This document shows, piece after piece, positions 44,608 to 55,998 of a stretch of DNA of 64,000 bases (positions are counted from its first letter, which is position 1; every line of letters starts with the position of its first letter). The position numbers were made by a program, and so were the translations under genes. Below the pieces are notes generated by a model. That model searched no databases. It was given only the letters and a program-made list of their open reading frames with translations, and was not told where the DNA came from. Source of the stretch: Paramoeba atlantica (lineage: Eukaryota > Discosea); contig CDRNVI010000164.1 of NCBI GenBank assembly GCA_977017575.1, positions 430,399-494,398 on the forward strand, written 5' to 3'.

Positions 44608-47600
44608 ATGGGAAACCAGGCTTCTACCAATGGAACACATGAGTTAGAGGTTGGAAAGGGAAAGATTTTTATTGAAACAGGTCGTCCTATTACTTCTGAA
44701 GATGCTCTTAATATTTTTAAAGTTTTTCTTTTCGATTCTCTCTTTTTTTTTTTTTTCCAATTCGTCGAAAAGTTTGTGTCCTTCTTTTTCACATTTTTTT
44801 TTTCCTCTTTTTCAAAATAGAACTACCTTCCTGAAAATGCTGATCGATTGGATCGAGAAAACGCACGTCGATTTTTACAAGTTTTCTGATCTTTCTTTTT
44901 GTTTTTGTCTCAGAATTTTCTTTCATTGGAAAAGATTGTTGTTCATTTTTTTTTTGTTAAATTTTGTAGGATCTTGCTGAAGCAATTAACTCACCTTATG
45001 ACGAGACACTTGCAAATCAATTGTTTGATGAATGTACAGCAGAGGATGATCGCCTCATGTCTTTTCCAAATTTCAAAAAGATGATTTGGAGAACACATGA
45101 AAATTTGAAAGCAAGAAATGATGAACTACTGTTTGAACCAGAACCAGAGAAAGAAAAAAAAGATCGAGAAACAAAAATCTTTTTGAAAGCTTCTGGTCCA
45201 ACAAAAAGTGTACGAGAAGGTTTGTTCATTCAAAATTGTTCTTCAATCTTACCCAAAAACAAAACAAAACAATCTCTCTTCTTTTTTTTCTTCTTCGAGA
45301 AATCAAATTTGATTCACAAGAACCAATTTTTCCAAAAACAATAATAACAATAATAAGAACAACAATAATAATAACAAAAAAAAAAAATCTCTTCAGGTAG
45401 TAGCACTTCTTTCAAAGTTGGAGCAAGAGGAACAAGCCCTCGAAAAAAGAGAAAACACGCCGCTTCTGCAAAGGGATTGGGGGAAGTGAACAAGAATCAA
45501 AGTGGTTCTCTTGCTCCTCCCACTCGACATCGCTTTCAAATTAGCCCTTCTATGCTTGGTGATCCTTTTGAAAAGGTTTTTTTTTTTTTGAATGTTTTTG
45601 TTTTTTTTTGAATGTTTTGTTTTTTTTTCTGATTGGGTTTTTGTTTTGTTTTGTTAATGTTTTTTCGTTTTTTTGTTTTAAATGATGATTGACATTCTTT
45701 TTTATTTTGCGAAGACAAAAATTTTTGGGATTCCCTTGGAGAAAGCAGCTTTGAAAAACAAAAAGAATACACTTGTTCCATCCCCTTTGCTGCAAGCTTT
45801 TGAGTACATTGAAACGGCTCAGATTGGAAATTTCCTTGCCATTGAAGAAGAAGGACTTTATCGTGTTCCTGGAAGTCACCAGGTTTTTTCTTTTATTATT
45901 ATTTAACTCTTTTGGAAATCAACATTTCTTTTTTCTTTGAAGAACTAGTGTTTTCAAATTAATTTTAAAAAGATTATTTTTGTGGATTTTTTAATCTTTT
46001 TATTTATTTATTATTTATTCTTAATAGGCGTTTGTACAATATCGGCTTGATTATGATATGGGTAGTGAGGTCAATTTGAGTGAAGTTTGTGATTCTTTTT
46101 CTTTTTTTCTCTTTTTCTTCATATTCATAACAAACAAAAATATTTCTTTTTATTCATTGTCAATTTTTCAGGAAACAAATGTGGAAAATGTTGCTCTTTT
46201 GGTGATTAAATACTTCAAAGCGCTTCCAAGAAGTTTACTCTATCCTTTTGACACTGAATTCACGGCATGTCAAAAATCCGCAGGAACTGATCCTCTTGAA
46301 CTTATTCGAACACTTCCTGGTTTTTATTTGGATTCATTTATCTTTCTTTCTTTTTTCTTTTCTTTTCTTTTTTTTTTTTTTTGAGATTTTGTTTCTCTTT
46401 TTGGGAAGATTTGTTACTAAAAAAAGGTTTCTTTCTTTTCTTTTTTCTTTTAGACCTTCTTGAAAAGTTGTCAGATGCTGCTGTGGAAACACTTCGAGCA
46501 CTTGTGAAACATTTACGAGTGGTTATATCCCATTCAGAAAAGAACAAAATGACTTTCGCCAATGTCGAGAGGACCTTTGCGATTTGTTTAGGCCCAACTT
46601 TTGGGTGGCTTGTTGGTGTTTTAATTGAAAATGATCTTCTTCCTGATCCTCGTCCAATGCCAGAATATGTTGACGTCACAAAAGAAGAGAAAAAGGAAGA
46701 AGAGAAAGAAGAGAAGAAGGAAGAAAAGAAAGAAGAGAAGAAGGAAGAGAAGAAGGAAGAGAAGAAGGAAGAGAAGAAAGAGGAGAAAAAAGAAGAGAAA
46801 AAAGAAGAGAAAAAAGAAGAGAAGAAAGACAAGCAAGTTGCAAAAGAGGGAAATGGGGCTCCAAACGAGAACGAAAAAGGCTCGACGAGCAGTGGGGAGG
46901 AGAGAGTATCTTCTCCTGTCACTTCTTCTTGGGCAACGAGGTCTCCTGGTCAAACTTCACGTCCTGTCACATCAACAATTCTTTCTCCCCAACATGATCC
47001 CTCTCTTCCTCCTCCATTATCACCACGACCAACATCACCACCACCACCAGCAATACCAGCAACAGGAATACCACCACCACTCTCACAAAAACAACCGGGA
47101 TCATTGGCGAATTCGGCATCAGCGGCATCGCATTCAGGGATTGAACAACAACAACAACAACGAGAACAACAAGGACAACAACAGCAACAACCATTGGCTA
47201 AATCTTCTGGGACTACTAGTTGGACCAAATCGGGGGGGCCTTCGAGGAGTGTCAGCTCTGTTGCTTCTTTGACTGCTGTTAAGAAGGATCGTGGTGCTTC
47301 TGAGTCTGAGAAAGGTGCTGAGTCTCCTTCTTCTTCTTCTTCTTCTTCTTCTTCTTCTTCTGTTGCTGAAGATGACTGTGATGAGGTTTTTTTTTGATTT
47401 TTTTTGATTTTTTTGATTTTTGGTTTGTTTTGTTTGTTTTGGTGGTTTGGGTTTTGGTAGTTGTTTTGTTTGTTTTGTTGTTTGTTGTTTTATTGTTCCA
47501 GAAGATTTGGCCAATAGTTGTTGCTGTAGTTGTTCTCATTTGATTTTGAGAATGATCCCTCCTTCCTCTTTTCTTTTCCTCTCTCTTCTTTCTTTTAAAT

Positions 47601-49483
47601 CATCTTTTCCTCCAGAAATCTTCAAAAATTCTCAAGAAAAATGGAAGTGGAATCTTTCGAAAAAGCAAACATTCAAAGGCAAGTGCGTATATTCCTGCCC
47701 AAATTGACGAAGAGTCGAAAAAGAAACGGAAAAAGGGTCTTAATTTTATGGGAAAAAAGGTTTTTTTTATTTTTTTATTTATTTTTTTTTGTATTTTTAT
47801 TTCTATTTTTATTTTTCCTTTTTTTTAAAGATCGAGATTATTTATTAGAAATGAGAAAACAAAAAGAGAAGAGAAGAGAAGAGAAGAGAGAGAGAATGAT
47901 GTTTTTTCTTTTTAGAAACATTATGAACCGAAAGATCGAGTTCCTAATGATCTTGACCAGACGGCCAATCCTCGAGTTTGTTCTTTTCTTTTCTCTCTTT
48001 TTCTTTTTCTCTCTTTCTCTCTTTCTCTCTCTCTCTTTTCCTTTTTTTTTCTTTTTCTTTCTTGGTCTTTTCTCTTTTTTCTCTTTCTCTTTTTTCTTAA
48101 AAAATAATTTATTATTTTTTTTTTAGGCACCATCTCTCTTTAATACCGAGTTTCCATCTTCTGGTTTGATTTTTTTTACTCTTTTTTATTTTCTCTCTTT
48201 TTTTTCAAAAATTCTTTTTCTCTCAACAAAGAAATTCAAAATTGATTAAAAATAAAAAAAAAAAAAAGGAAATATTACTGCTTTAAAACCAACTCGAATG
48301 TGGTTGAGTATGTATCACAGTGGTCGATATGTTCTCGAATTGGATGTTTCGGAACCTTCTTTTGAAAAACATTTGATTGGTTTTTTTTTTGTTTTTTTTT
48401 GTTTTTTTTTTTTTTTTGTTTTTGTTTTTTTGTTTGTGATTGTTATGATGATATTCTTCTTCTTATTGTTATTGTTATTATTGGTTATTGTTGTTATTGT
48501 TATGATTGTTATGATTTCCTTATTCTTATTCTTAACGAATGTTTTTTTAGATGTAAAAGTTGATGTTGTTGAAAATGAGTGGGAAAACATCCATGCAGAG
48601 AGGTTAACCGAGAGTCGCACCAAACTCCATGTTTTTTCTCTTTCTTTTCTCCACTTCCTTTTCTCTTCCTTCTGTTCTCTTCCTTCTTTTCTTCCTCTCT
48701 TCTCTTCCTCTCTTTCTCCCTCTCACTTTTTTCTTCTTCTCTTGGTATTTTAGTTGGAATTTTCGTTAAATCTTGCAGAAGGAGAAGAAGAAGAGTGGAG
48801 AGGGTTGATGTTTGAAGTTTTATTGAAACCTCTTGATCCTGCTGATACTGAACCAGTTCAAATTCAATGCAAAGGTTTCTCTCTCTTTTCTTTCTCTCTC
48901 TTTCTTTTCTCTCTTTTGGTTTTTGGTTGAATGATCTTTCTCTTTGATTAAGGGGGGTGGTTGTTTCTAATGTGTTTGTTTTTTTAGGGAGTTTGGTGGT
49001 TTTTCCAACACAAGAAGTCTCTCTTAATCCCATTCCTTTCATTGTAGATGAAATGGGTTTGTTTTTTTTGTTTGAATCTTTTCATCAAAGAAAACCAGAG
49101 AATTGAAACACTTATTTATTTTGGTTTTTTTAAAAAAAAAATAGTTGTATTTTTTCCAATGAAAAAGATTCTTCCTTTATCTGGGCTTCACCATCTGCTC
49201 CAAGAAGAAGAACAAAAAATTCAAAAACAACTTGCTTTACATTCTGGTTTGTCTTTCTTTCTTTTATTAAGATTCGGATTGGATTGTTAATTTATTAAAT
49301 ATTAAAGAGATTATTTAAAAAAGATTAATAATTAAAAAAAAAATGAAAAGAAGAATTTCAGTATTAAAGATCATTAGTTATAAATTATTTATAATTCTCT
49401 TGTAAATAGGAGGATCTGAAAGTTCAGAACAGGAGAAACCAACAAGAAAGGAGAGCGTGTCCGGCCAGTACCGTTTTGAATGA
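44608..49483 (+). CDS. RhoGAP protein with N-myristoylation motif and EF-hand-like N-terminus
   Basis: Seventeen exons: 44608-44721, 44821-44880, 44970-45219, 45397-45575, 45715-45882, 46028-46084, 46172-46319, 46454-47385, 47616-47759, 47916-47975, 48127-48163, 48269-48379, 48551-48630, 48754-48874, 48988-49056, 49145-49246 and 49410-49483, giving 901 aa. The start MGNQASTNG fits an N-myristoylation site. Residues 25-110 resemble a degenerate EF-hand pair (LFDECTAEDDRLMSFPNFKK). The RhoGAP domain spans about 200-370: FGIPLEKA, arginine finger in EGLYRVPGS, ALPRSLLYP, ERTFAICLGPTF. KEEKKEE, Q and S runs follow, then a C-terminal region of unknown fold. It would switch off Rho-family GTPases at membranes. 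Confidence 0.85.
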
Positions 49484-49578
49484 AACAAAAATAAATTATT
49501 AATTCTCAAGTAAAATTTGTTTGTTTTGTTTTGTTTTGTTTTGTTTTGTTTTGTTTGTTGGTTTTTGGCTGGTTTTTT

Positions 49579-51031
49579 TTATGTATGTTTTGTGTTTGAT
49601 GTGGAAGGAGAGGAGAGAGAAGAGGAAGAGGAAGAAGGGGAAGAAGGGGAAGAAGAGGAAGAAGAAGAGGAAGAGGAAGAAGAGGAAGAGGAAGAAGAAG
49701 AGGAAGATAGAGAAGAAATGAAGACTGTTCGAGCGGAGGATGGGTCTGGATTGTGATTTTCGCTCTTGCGGGGAGGAGAAGATTCTCTTTCTTTTTGTTC
49801 AATTGTTTTCGACTTTCTTTCTTCTTCTTCTTCTTCTTGTTCTTGTTTTTGATATCGTTGATTTTGATTTTGATTTTGATTTTGGTTTTGATGTTGTTGA
49901 TGTTGTTGTAGATTTTGTTGTTGTTGTTGGACTTTAAGAAAACGAGTAGAAGTGGTACCACTTTTTTCGTTAATGGTCTCAACATGGACATCATACTCTT
50001 CTCTTTTCTTTCTTTTCTTTCTTTCTGGAGAGGGAAGAGAAGAACTCTTTTCTGAAGAAGAAGAAAGAGAAGAAGAAGAATAATAATAATCGTCTTTTTC
50101 TTCTTCGTCACTTTCTCGGAAGAAAGTGGAGAGTTGGACCGGTTCTCCTCCTCTCTTTCTCTTCTTTCTTTTCTTTTTTTCTTCTTTTTCTTTTTCTTTT
50201 GTTCTTTTTCTTTTTCTTTTTCTCTCTCTTTCATAGTCGCTTTCTTCGTCTGATGTTTCTTCATCTTCTTCTTCTTCTCTTTTCCCCTTTGAAGATTTAC
50301 TCCTTTTCCTTTTCTTTTCTTTCTCTCTTCTCTTCTTTTCTTTCTCTCTTTCCTTTTTCTTCTTTTTCTTTTTCTTCTCTTTCTCTTTTAAAGATTCAGC
50401 ACGAGTAAGATCCAAATGACCTCTCCAAGCTTCCAAACCACCACTCTCTTCCATAAACGCTAAAGGATTCTGAGATTCCCTAAATAAATTGAAAGAGAGA
50501 GAAAAGAGAGAAAAGAGAGAGAAAAGAGAAGAGAGAGAAAAGAGAGAGAAAAGAGAGAGAAAAGAGAGAGAGAGAAAAAAATGAGAAAATGTTTCAATTT
50601 CTTTTTCTTGGACCTCTTTCAGTTTCTTGTTATCTAATCTCTTTTCGAAAGAAGAATAAAAAAAATACAAACTTTTTTCTTTTCATGTCTTTCACTTCTT
50701 CCCATGTTGGTCGTGGTCGAGCTATTTAAAAAGAGATCAGTTTTAATTCTTGGAGAAAGAGAAAGAGAAAGAGAGAAAGAGGAGGAGGACTTCGAAAAGA
50801 AAGAAAAGAAGAAGAGAAGAAGAAAAGAAGGACCAAGATGAATTTTAATCGTAGAAGAAGGAGGGGAGGTTTTCAAAAGAAAGAAAGAGAGAGAAAGAGA
50901 AAGAAAGAGAAGAGAGAGAAAGAGAAAAGAGAACCAAGATGAGTTTTAATAGTAGAAGTAGGAGGGGGCGGTTTTCTTCTGACAGCCAATGGGTTATCCA
51001 TCCCCTGTGGTTGAAATCCTCTTCGACCCAT
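49579..51031 (-). CDS. FAM133: FAM133-like lysine/serine-rich nuclear protein
   Basis: Three exons, 51031-50935, 50721-50673 and 50638-49579, give about 401 aa. The N-terminus MGRRGFQPQGMDNPLAV aligns without gaps to the animal FAM133 start (MGKRDNRVAYMNPIAM). The diagnostic RPRPTWEEVK follows in exon 2. Then come long KEKEK/RKR, S, Q and polyserine runs, including QNQNQNQ and a 20-serine tract. FAM133 proteins are found with spliceosomal and nuclear proteins; their role is poorly known. A CTCTCTTTT-rich stretch near 50480-50580 stays open in frame (LSLFSLF repeat) and could be an unrecognised intron, but no good donor is seen. Confidence 0.75.
50831..50880 (-). repeat. Duplicate of the 3' end of FAM133 exon 1 inside intron 1
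   Basis: This 50-bp stretch copies 50934-50985, the end of exon 1, including the donor (CATCTTG then GT). It encodes PPSSTIKIHL against PPPPTSTIKTHL in the real exon. It lacks an acceptor AG, so it is probably a decaying duplicate. Confidence 0.65.
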
Positions 51032-51886
51032 CTTTCTTTCTCTTTCTTTCGTTCTCTTTTTTCTTTTTCTTTCTCTTTCTCTTTCTCTTTCTCTTTCTGT
51101 TTCTCTCTTTCGGTTTTTACGAAAAAAAAATAACGAAAAAAAACAAACAAAAAGACCCATACTACCTTTCATTTTTTTGCTTCTTTTTCAGTTTCTCGAA
51201 AAGAGGGTTCAGGAGAGTCGAGAGAAGAGAAAGAGAAAGAATTGAAAGAGAAAGAGAAGAGAGAGAAAAGAAAAAGAAAAAGAAAAAAGGTGATGGAGGT
51301 AATTTACCCAAACTATTGGACAAGCAAATCAAGAAGAAGAGTGGTAATAATCGAGAGAGAGAAGACATGGTCCCTTCTCTCTCTCCAACCTTCCTTGAGA
51401 ACCCTTGTTTTTGTCTCTTTTCTTCTTCTCTTTTTGAATACTCTTTTTTCTCTTCTTCTCTATCAATCTTTTTAGAGGAGAGAGAGAAGAGAGAGAGAGA
51501 GAGGTGACTCTTCTTCTTTTCTTCTTCTTTTCTTCTTCTTTTCTTCTTTTTCTTCTTTTTCTTCTTCATCTTTCTCTTTGAAGCCAATCTCTCTCCTCTC
51601 TTATCCACATCGATCTTCCCACACCAAAAAATGTTATTACAACCAATTAATTCTACAACTTGGAGAGTTTCTTTCGTTTCGATATCAACGCTGCATTTCT
51701 CTCTCTCTCTCTCTCTCTCTGAATTCTTTAAACCTTACGATAGCGCAAAGAATCGAAAACGAATCGAGAAGAAACAAATTTTCTTTTATTGATGAATAAT
51801 TGAGAAGACATCATTTTAAAAACAACTCCATTAAATAACAAAAAAAAACAAAAAACAAAAAGCAAAAAACAAAAGAGAAGAAATAA
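51032..51886. other. Unresolved interval, possible + strand coding exon at 51296-51412
   Basis: This 855-bp interval lies between the FAM133 start and the primase stop. Most is (TTTCTC)n and (GAGAAA)n simple sequence. One plus-strand stretch at about 51296-51412 reads like protein (GDGGNLPKLLDKQIKKK ... REREDMVPSLSPTFLENP) after an R/K/E-rich stretch that follows a CAG acceptor near 51192. I could not find a start, splice partners or a family, so I do not call a gene. Confidence 0.3.
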
Positions 51887-54076
51887 TCAAAAATCAATCA
51901 TCATTTGTTGTTGTTTCAATTCCAAATTCTGAACCCGAATGGCCTTCAACAAAGGCCCCAAAAACTCCCTCTTAAAATACCCCACATGCTCTTCCAACCT
52001 CGTCCCCTTATACTCCTTCCCCTCTCTCCCCTTCCCCTCTCTCCCCTTCCTCTCCCCCCCTCTCTCTTCTTCTTCTTCTTCTTCTTCTTCTTCTTCCCCT
52101 TTCAAAAGATTCAAATCATCAATCAAATCAGCAACAGAAGGAACAGAAGTAGGATCAAAAAGAAGACAATTCTCCGGATCAATCGGGACACAAACCCTCC
52201 CAGTTTTGGGATGAATACAAAAAGGAGACTTCAATAAATGGTTCAACCCTTTTGATACTGCCACATCTAACCGAGGATATGAGAATTGGAACACTATTTC
52301 GATATATTCTGCACATTTCGAAAATCGACCTCCTCCCCCTCCCCCTCCTCCTCTCTTTCCTTTCTCTTTCTTTCTTTGTTCGTCGACTGTTTTGACGAGC
52401 TGTTTCCATCTCCGGAATGATGTTCCTTCTTTTTGTTTCCATTCCTTGTCCAAAGCAGAAGAAATGTCTGGAGGAAGAAGGGCTAAGATTTTGTGATAAT
52501 TTTGGTCATCCAAAAGTTGTTGTTCTTCAAGGATATGGTTTTCAAAGATCGGTAAAATGATATCATATGCTTTCCTGAAAGAAACTTTTTTTAAAAAATG
52601 AAAAATAAAACACCCACAAAAATATAAAAATCTCAACCCAAAAAAAAGGTAATAATAAAATACAAAAAAAAAAATATTCAAAACAAGAAAAAAGAAAGAG
52701 AAATTTCATACTGTACAGCTGGATGAAGTGGCATTTTCAAAGAAACTTTTTTCGATTTTCCTTCACCTCCAATTAAAGTAAGATATTCGACAATTGATGC
52801 TCTTGCTGCCAAAAAGAAAAGAAATACATTATTATTTTGATCACAAACCCAGAAAAAAGGGGAAAAAAAAGGAAGAAAGAAAAAGAGAATAATCACAATT
52901 AAATAAGAATGATCAGTATAATAATAATAAGAATAACTAATAATGAGAATAAAAATAAAAATAAAAATAAGAATAAGAATTAATAAAAATTAATAAGAAT
53001 TAATAATAATTAAAAACCTTGAGCAGAAAGAGAACGAGCTTTTTGATCACAAACCCAACAATGAACACCACGACGACCAGAAAAAACCCACAAAATATGT
53101 TTGAAACCAAAATCTTCAGTCAAAACTCGATGAATAATTTTAATTGCCACATTCATGAATTGCCAACATTTTGGACAAACGTTTGTTCCGGTACAACATG
53201 TTCGAACGCTGTCGAAGAAGAAGAAGAAGAAGAAGAAGAAGAGGGGATGAGGGAAAAGGGAAGAAAAAGGAGAGGGGGAGAGGGAAAAGGAATGTTTTTA
53301 AAAGGTATGAAATTTTAAAAAAAAAAACGAATTTCAATCTATTCAATGAAAGAAACGAAAGAAATAAAATAAAAACAAACTCAAACAAAACCAAAAAAAA
53401 AACCAAAAAAAAAATGAAAAAACCAACCTATTATATTCATCCATATCAATATCAAAAATAAGCTCTCTCTCAAGAGGTTGAAAAGAAGTTGGTTCATAAT
53501 TGCTTCGATTTTTGGGAGGAAGAGAATACACTGGTCCAATGTCTATTTTGATTGGGTTCTTTTCTAAAATTGAGTTTTTCCATTCTCCCACTTCGGAGTA
53601 GGATTGGAATCTTAAATAGATGTCATCTTTTTTTTGGGAGGGGAAAATGAGAGAGATGAGAAGAGAAGAGAGAGATAAAAGGATCAAAAAGAAAGAAAAA
53701 GAAAAAAGAAAAATTGCTCCAAAAAAAAAGAGATTTTGAAAAAAAAAAATTAAAAAAAGGACTTCTTCCCCCACAACAAACAAACAAAAAAAAACCTTGA
53801 AAAGTAAAAGACCATTCTCTTCTTGCCATGTACTCTGGAACGCCATAACTAATCCAATCAAACATCGGTTTGAAAGGGAACAACCCTCTCTTGTAATACA
53901 CTTTCAACGCAGATTGAAAATCATACCTCAAAAAAAAGAATGAGAAAGGTGCTCTTTGAGACAAAAAACAACAAGAAAAAAAAACAAAAAATATCAAAAT
54001 CAAAAGAATAAAAAAGAAAAGAGAAAAAGAGAAAAGGAAAAGGAAAAGGAAAAGAACAAAACTGACTCTCGCCCAT
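51887..54076 (-). CDS. PRIM1: DNA primase small (catalytic) subunit
   Basis: Six exons, 54076-54067, 53951-53796, 53626-53428, 53208-53018, 52805-52712 and 52574-51887, give 445 aa (human 420). The Pri1 motifs are clear: [32 protein letters not shown], catalytic acids in [11 protein letters not shown], zinc cysteines in [30 protein letters not shown], and [20 protein letters not shown] followed by [12 protein letters not shown]. It makes RNA primers with the large subunit and DNA polymerase alpha. An E-rich insert ([10 protein letters not shown]) lies near the C-terminus. The ten-base first exon is placed by frame and is the least certain part. A transposon lies 30 bp upstream of its ATG. Confidence 0.92.
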
Positions 54077-54106
54077 TTCTCCCCCAAAAAAACAAACAAA
54101 AAAAAC

Positions 54107-54203
54107 TAGTGTTGGGCAGATTAGTCGGCAAACCGCGGTTAACCGGTTAACCGTTTCCAATTGTTTGGTCGACTAACCGAACGGTTAACCGATAACAAAA
54201 GTT
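54107..54203 (+). repeat. Left terminal inverted repeat region
   Basis: TAGTGTTGG is followed by GGTTAACC-rich subterminal repeats (CGGTTAACCGGTTAACCG, ACGGTTAACCGATAAC). It mirrors the right end in reverse complement with some spacing differences. Confidence 0.8.
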
Positions 54204-54331
54204 TTCACGTTGTTGAAAATCTGTCGTAGAATAAATCAACACGTCAAAAAAAAACGTTCGGTTAAAAAAATTTAAGCGAATGGTTTTTGTTTTCAACTCA
54301 ATAAAGAAAAACATTTTCGTTTTTCCCGCTC

Positions 54332-55168
54332 ATGGACGTCTCAACTCGACGAGCCTCATTGGAACTCCAACACTCTCAACAATCCGCACAACTCGAAAAA
54401 GAAATCCAACAATCTCCTCCTGTGGTCATCGTTTCCGTTGTCCGGTCTCTTGAAGCTCTTCGAGGCCTTGTATACCAACAGAAAAAAAGGAAACTTCGAA
54501 TCCATTATCCTTTCAAATCATTTGACGCTCTTGGAGTCAAGCCTGGGGACGCTGGAACGAAAGAAGAGCTTTTTTATGAGGATTTGTACGATACGCCTAA
54601 ATTCGATTTGTTACCGACGCACTGGCTTTGGAAAAGAGACGATGAATGGATTTTGAAAATTGACAAAGATTCAGAACCTGGAACGTCAGTTTTTGAAGAA
54701 AAGCGAGGAAAAGACGCTATCCAAGCGATTCGGATAAGACTTGGTGATGATTGGCAAGAAAAAGTGGAGACACTTGTAACTCTTAAAACAACGCGCTTTT
54801 ACGTGAGCAACTCTCATTGGGTAGATTTCACATCTTGGGCTCGATGGAAGATTGGTTATTACGCAGTCCAAACTTTTGCAGTCGATTCTGGCGAAGCCGA
54901 TATTCCCATTCGTTCTGATTTTTTTCCAATCCCAAGCAAAGGAATGGCTTGTTTATTTCATATTCTCCCGACGAATTTTAAGTCATTTTTCTGTTCGAGA
55001 CTCAAAATCCCCGAAAAAGAAGAGGAAGAATTTATGACTTTTGTTAAAAAGTCAAGCATTTTCGTTCACGAAGAACCTCTATATGGGCCTCAGATTGGGT
55101 TTCATAGTTCTGAGGAAAGTGGTGATGAAAGTTTTGAGGAAAGTGATGAAAGTTGTGAGGAAGATTGA
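54332..55168 (+). CDS. Transposon cargo ORF 1, CYTH/thiamine-triphosphatase-like
   Basis: Intronless gene of 278 aa inside the hAT-like element. Residues about 85-125 match the heart of the CYTH (tunnel-fold triphosphatase) family: FYEDLYDTPKFDLL (YYDTPxxxL in thiamine triphosphatase), THWLWKRDDEWILKI (HWLRRRxxxWELK) and then FEEKRGKDAIQ (YKEL position). The N-terminal ExExK signature is not seen (VVIVSVVRSLEA stands there), so catalysis is doubtful. A (EE)S(D/G)ES-type acidic repeat ends the protein. No transposase motif is present. Similarity is by eye only. Confidence 0.55.
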   Translation: MDVSTRRASLELQHSQQSAQLEKEIQQSPPVVIVSVVRSLEALRGLVYQQKKRKLRIHYPFKSFDALGVKPGDAGTKEELFYEDLYDTPKFDLLPTHWLWKRDDEWILKIDKDSEPGTSVFEEKRGKDAIQAIRIRLGDDWQEKVETLVTLKTTRFYVSNSHWVDFTSWARWKIGYYAVQTFAVDSGEADIPIRSDFFPIPSKGMACLFHILPTNFKSFFCSRLKIPEKEEEEFMTFVKKSSIFVHEEPLYGPQIGFHSSEESGDESFEESDESCEED

Positions 55169-55185
55169 ATTTCAGAAAAAAAAAT

Positions 55186-55978
55186 TTATTTGGGTAGTAC
55201 AACTTGTTGTTGTTCATATCTGACAATTTTAAATACCCCATTACGATAAGAGTTTCGCTTCTTGAATTGATCTTCATCATGTCCATCATAGCACGGAAAT
55301 CCGTGTGTATAAGGACCTGGTTTATTCACATTGAAGCCATGACTCGCGACCACTGTGTTGTATCTCGTTTTTTCGATGTCTGAATTATATTTGAGACACA
55401 CGTGACAAACAAATCTTTGTGGTTTTGTTTCATCCGATTGACGATAAAAGAAAATCCGAACCCATTTTTCCACCAAGTTTCACAACAACAAGTCCTTGTC
55501 CCAAATCATATTTCCGAATCCCAGTTTTGGCTGCTTTTTGGAGTTGTTTTTGTAGTTTGGAGCCAATTGTTGTAAAGTCACTTTTGTCCATTTGGAAAAC
55601 AGCGTGACCAGTCTTCTCATCACCAATTACAATGGAAGATGAGGAAGGAGCAGGAATTGGAGGAGAGACAACAGCAGAGGAAGAAGAGGAGGCTATTGAA
55701 GAAGGGGATGGTGGAGCAGACGAACAGATCGAGGCAGAGGAAGATCCATCAGACAAAGAGATAGAGGAAGATGCAACAGTAGAAGAGGACGGTGGAGCAG
55801 ACAAAGTGACTGACGAAGAGGAAGACGTAGCAGAAGAAGAGGACGGTGGAGCAGACGAAGAGACTGACGAAGAGGAAGATGGAACAGTAGAAGAGGACGA
55901 CGGAGGAGATGGAGCAGACAACTCAGACATTTCAGGTTTTGGTTTTGGTTTGGGTATTGCTCGCGATAAAAACCACAT
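55186..55978 (-). CDS. Transposon cargo ORF 2, serine/proline-rich, unknown
   Basis: The minus-strand frame from ATG 55978 runs to a stop near 55430, and a second frame overlaps it (55476-55186). A frameshift or small intron probably joins them. The first part is a long S/P/A repeat (SSSSVSSSAPPSSSS type) then FQMDKSDFTTIGSKLQKQLQ. The second part has RFVCHVCLKYNSDIE and HGFPCYDGHDEDQ, a possible but incomplete Cys/His metal site. I do not recognise it. It converges on ORF 1, with only 17 bp between the ends. Confidence 0.4.
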
Positions 55979-55998
55979 ATTTCTTTATTTGGTAATTT

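Noticed and set aside
46625-47272. KRK/RRK-rich and KEKEK frames over the RhoGAP E/K run, and similar frames over FAM133
   Set aside because: Simple-sequence DNA is open in several frames; only the frames joined to conserved domains were kept.
47916-47940. An extra RhoGAP exon from about 47830 (DRDYLLEMRKQKEK)
   Set aside because: It would need a donor close to 47910 that is absent and would break the frame into KHYEPKDRVPND; extending the previous exon to 47759 fits better.
54332-55978. hAT transposase inside the 2-kb element
   Set aside because: Neither frame shows the RNase-H acidic residues, the CxxH insertion or the hATC dimerisation motif, and both are too short.
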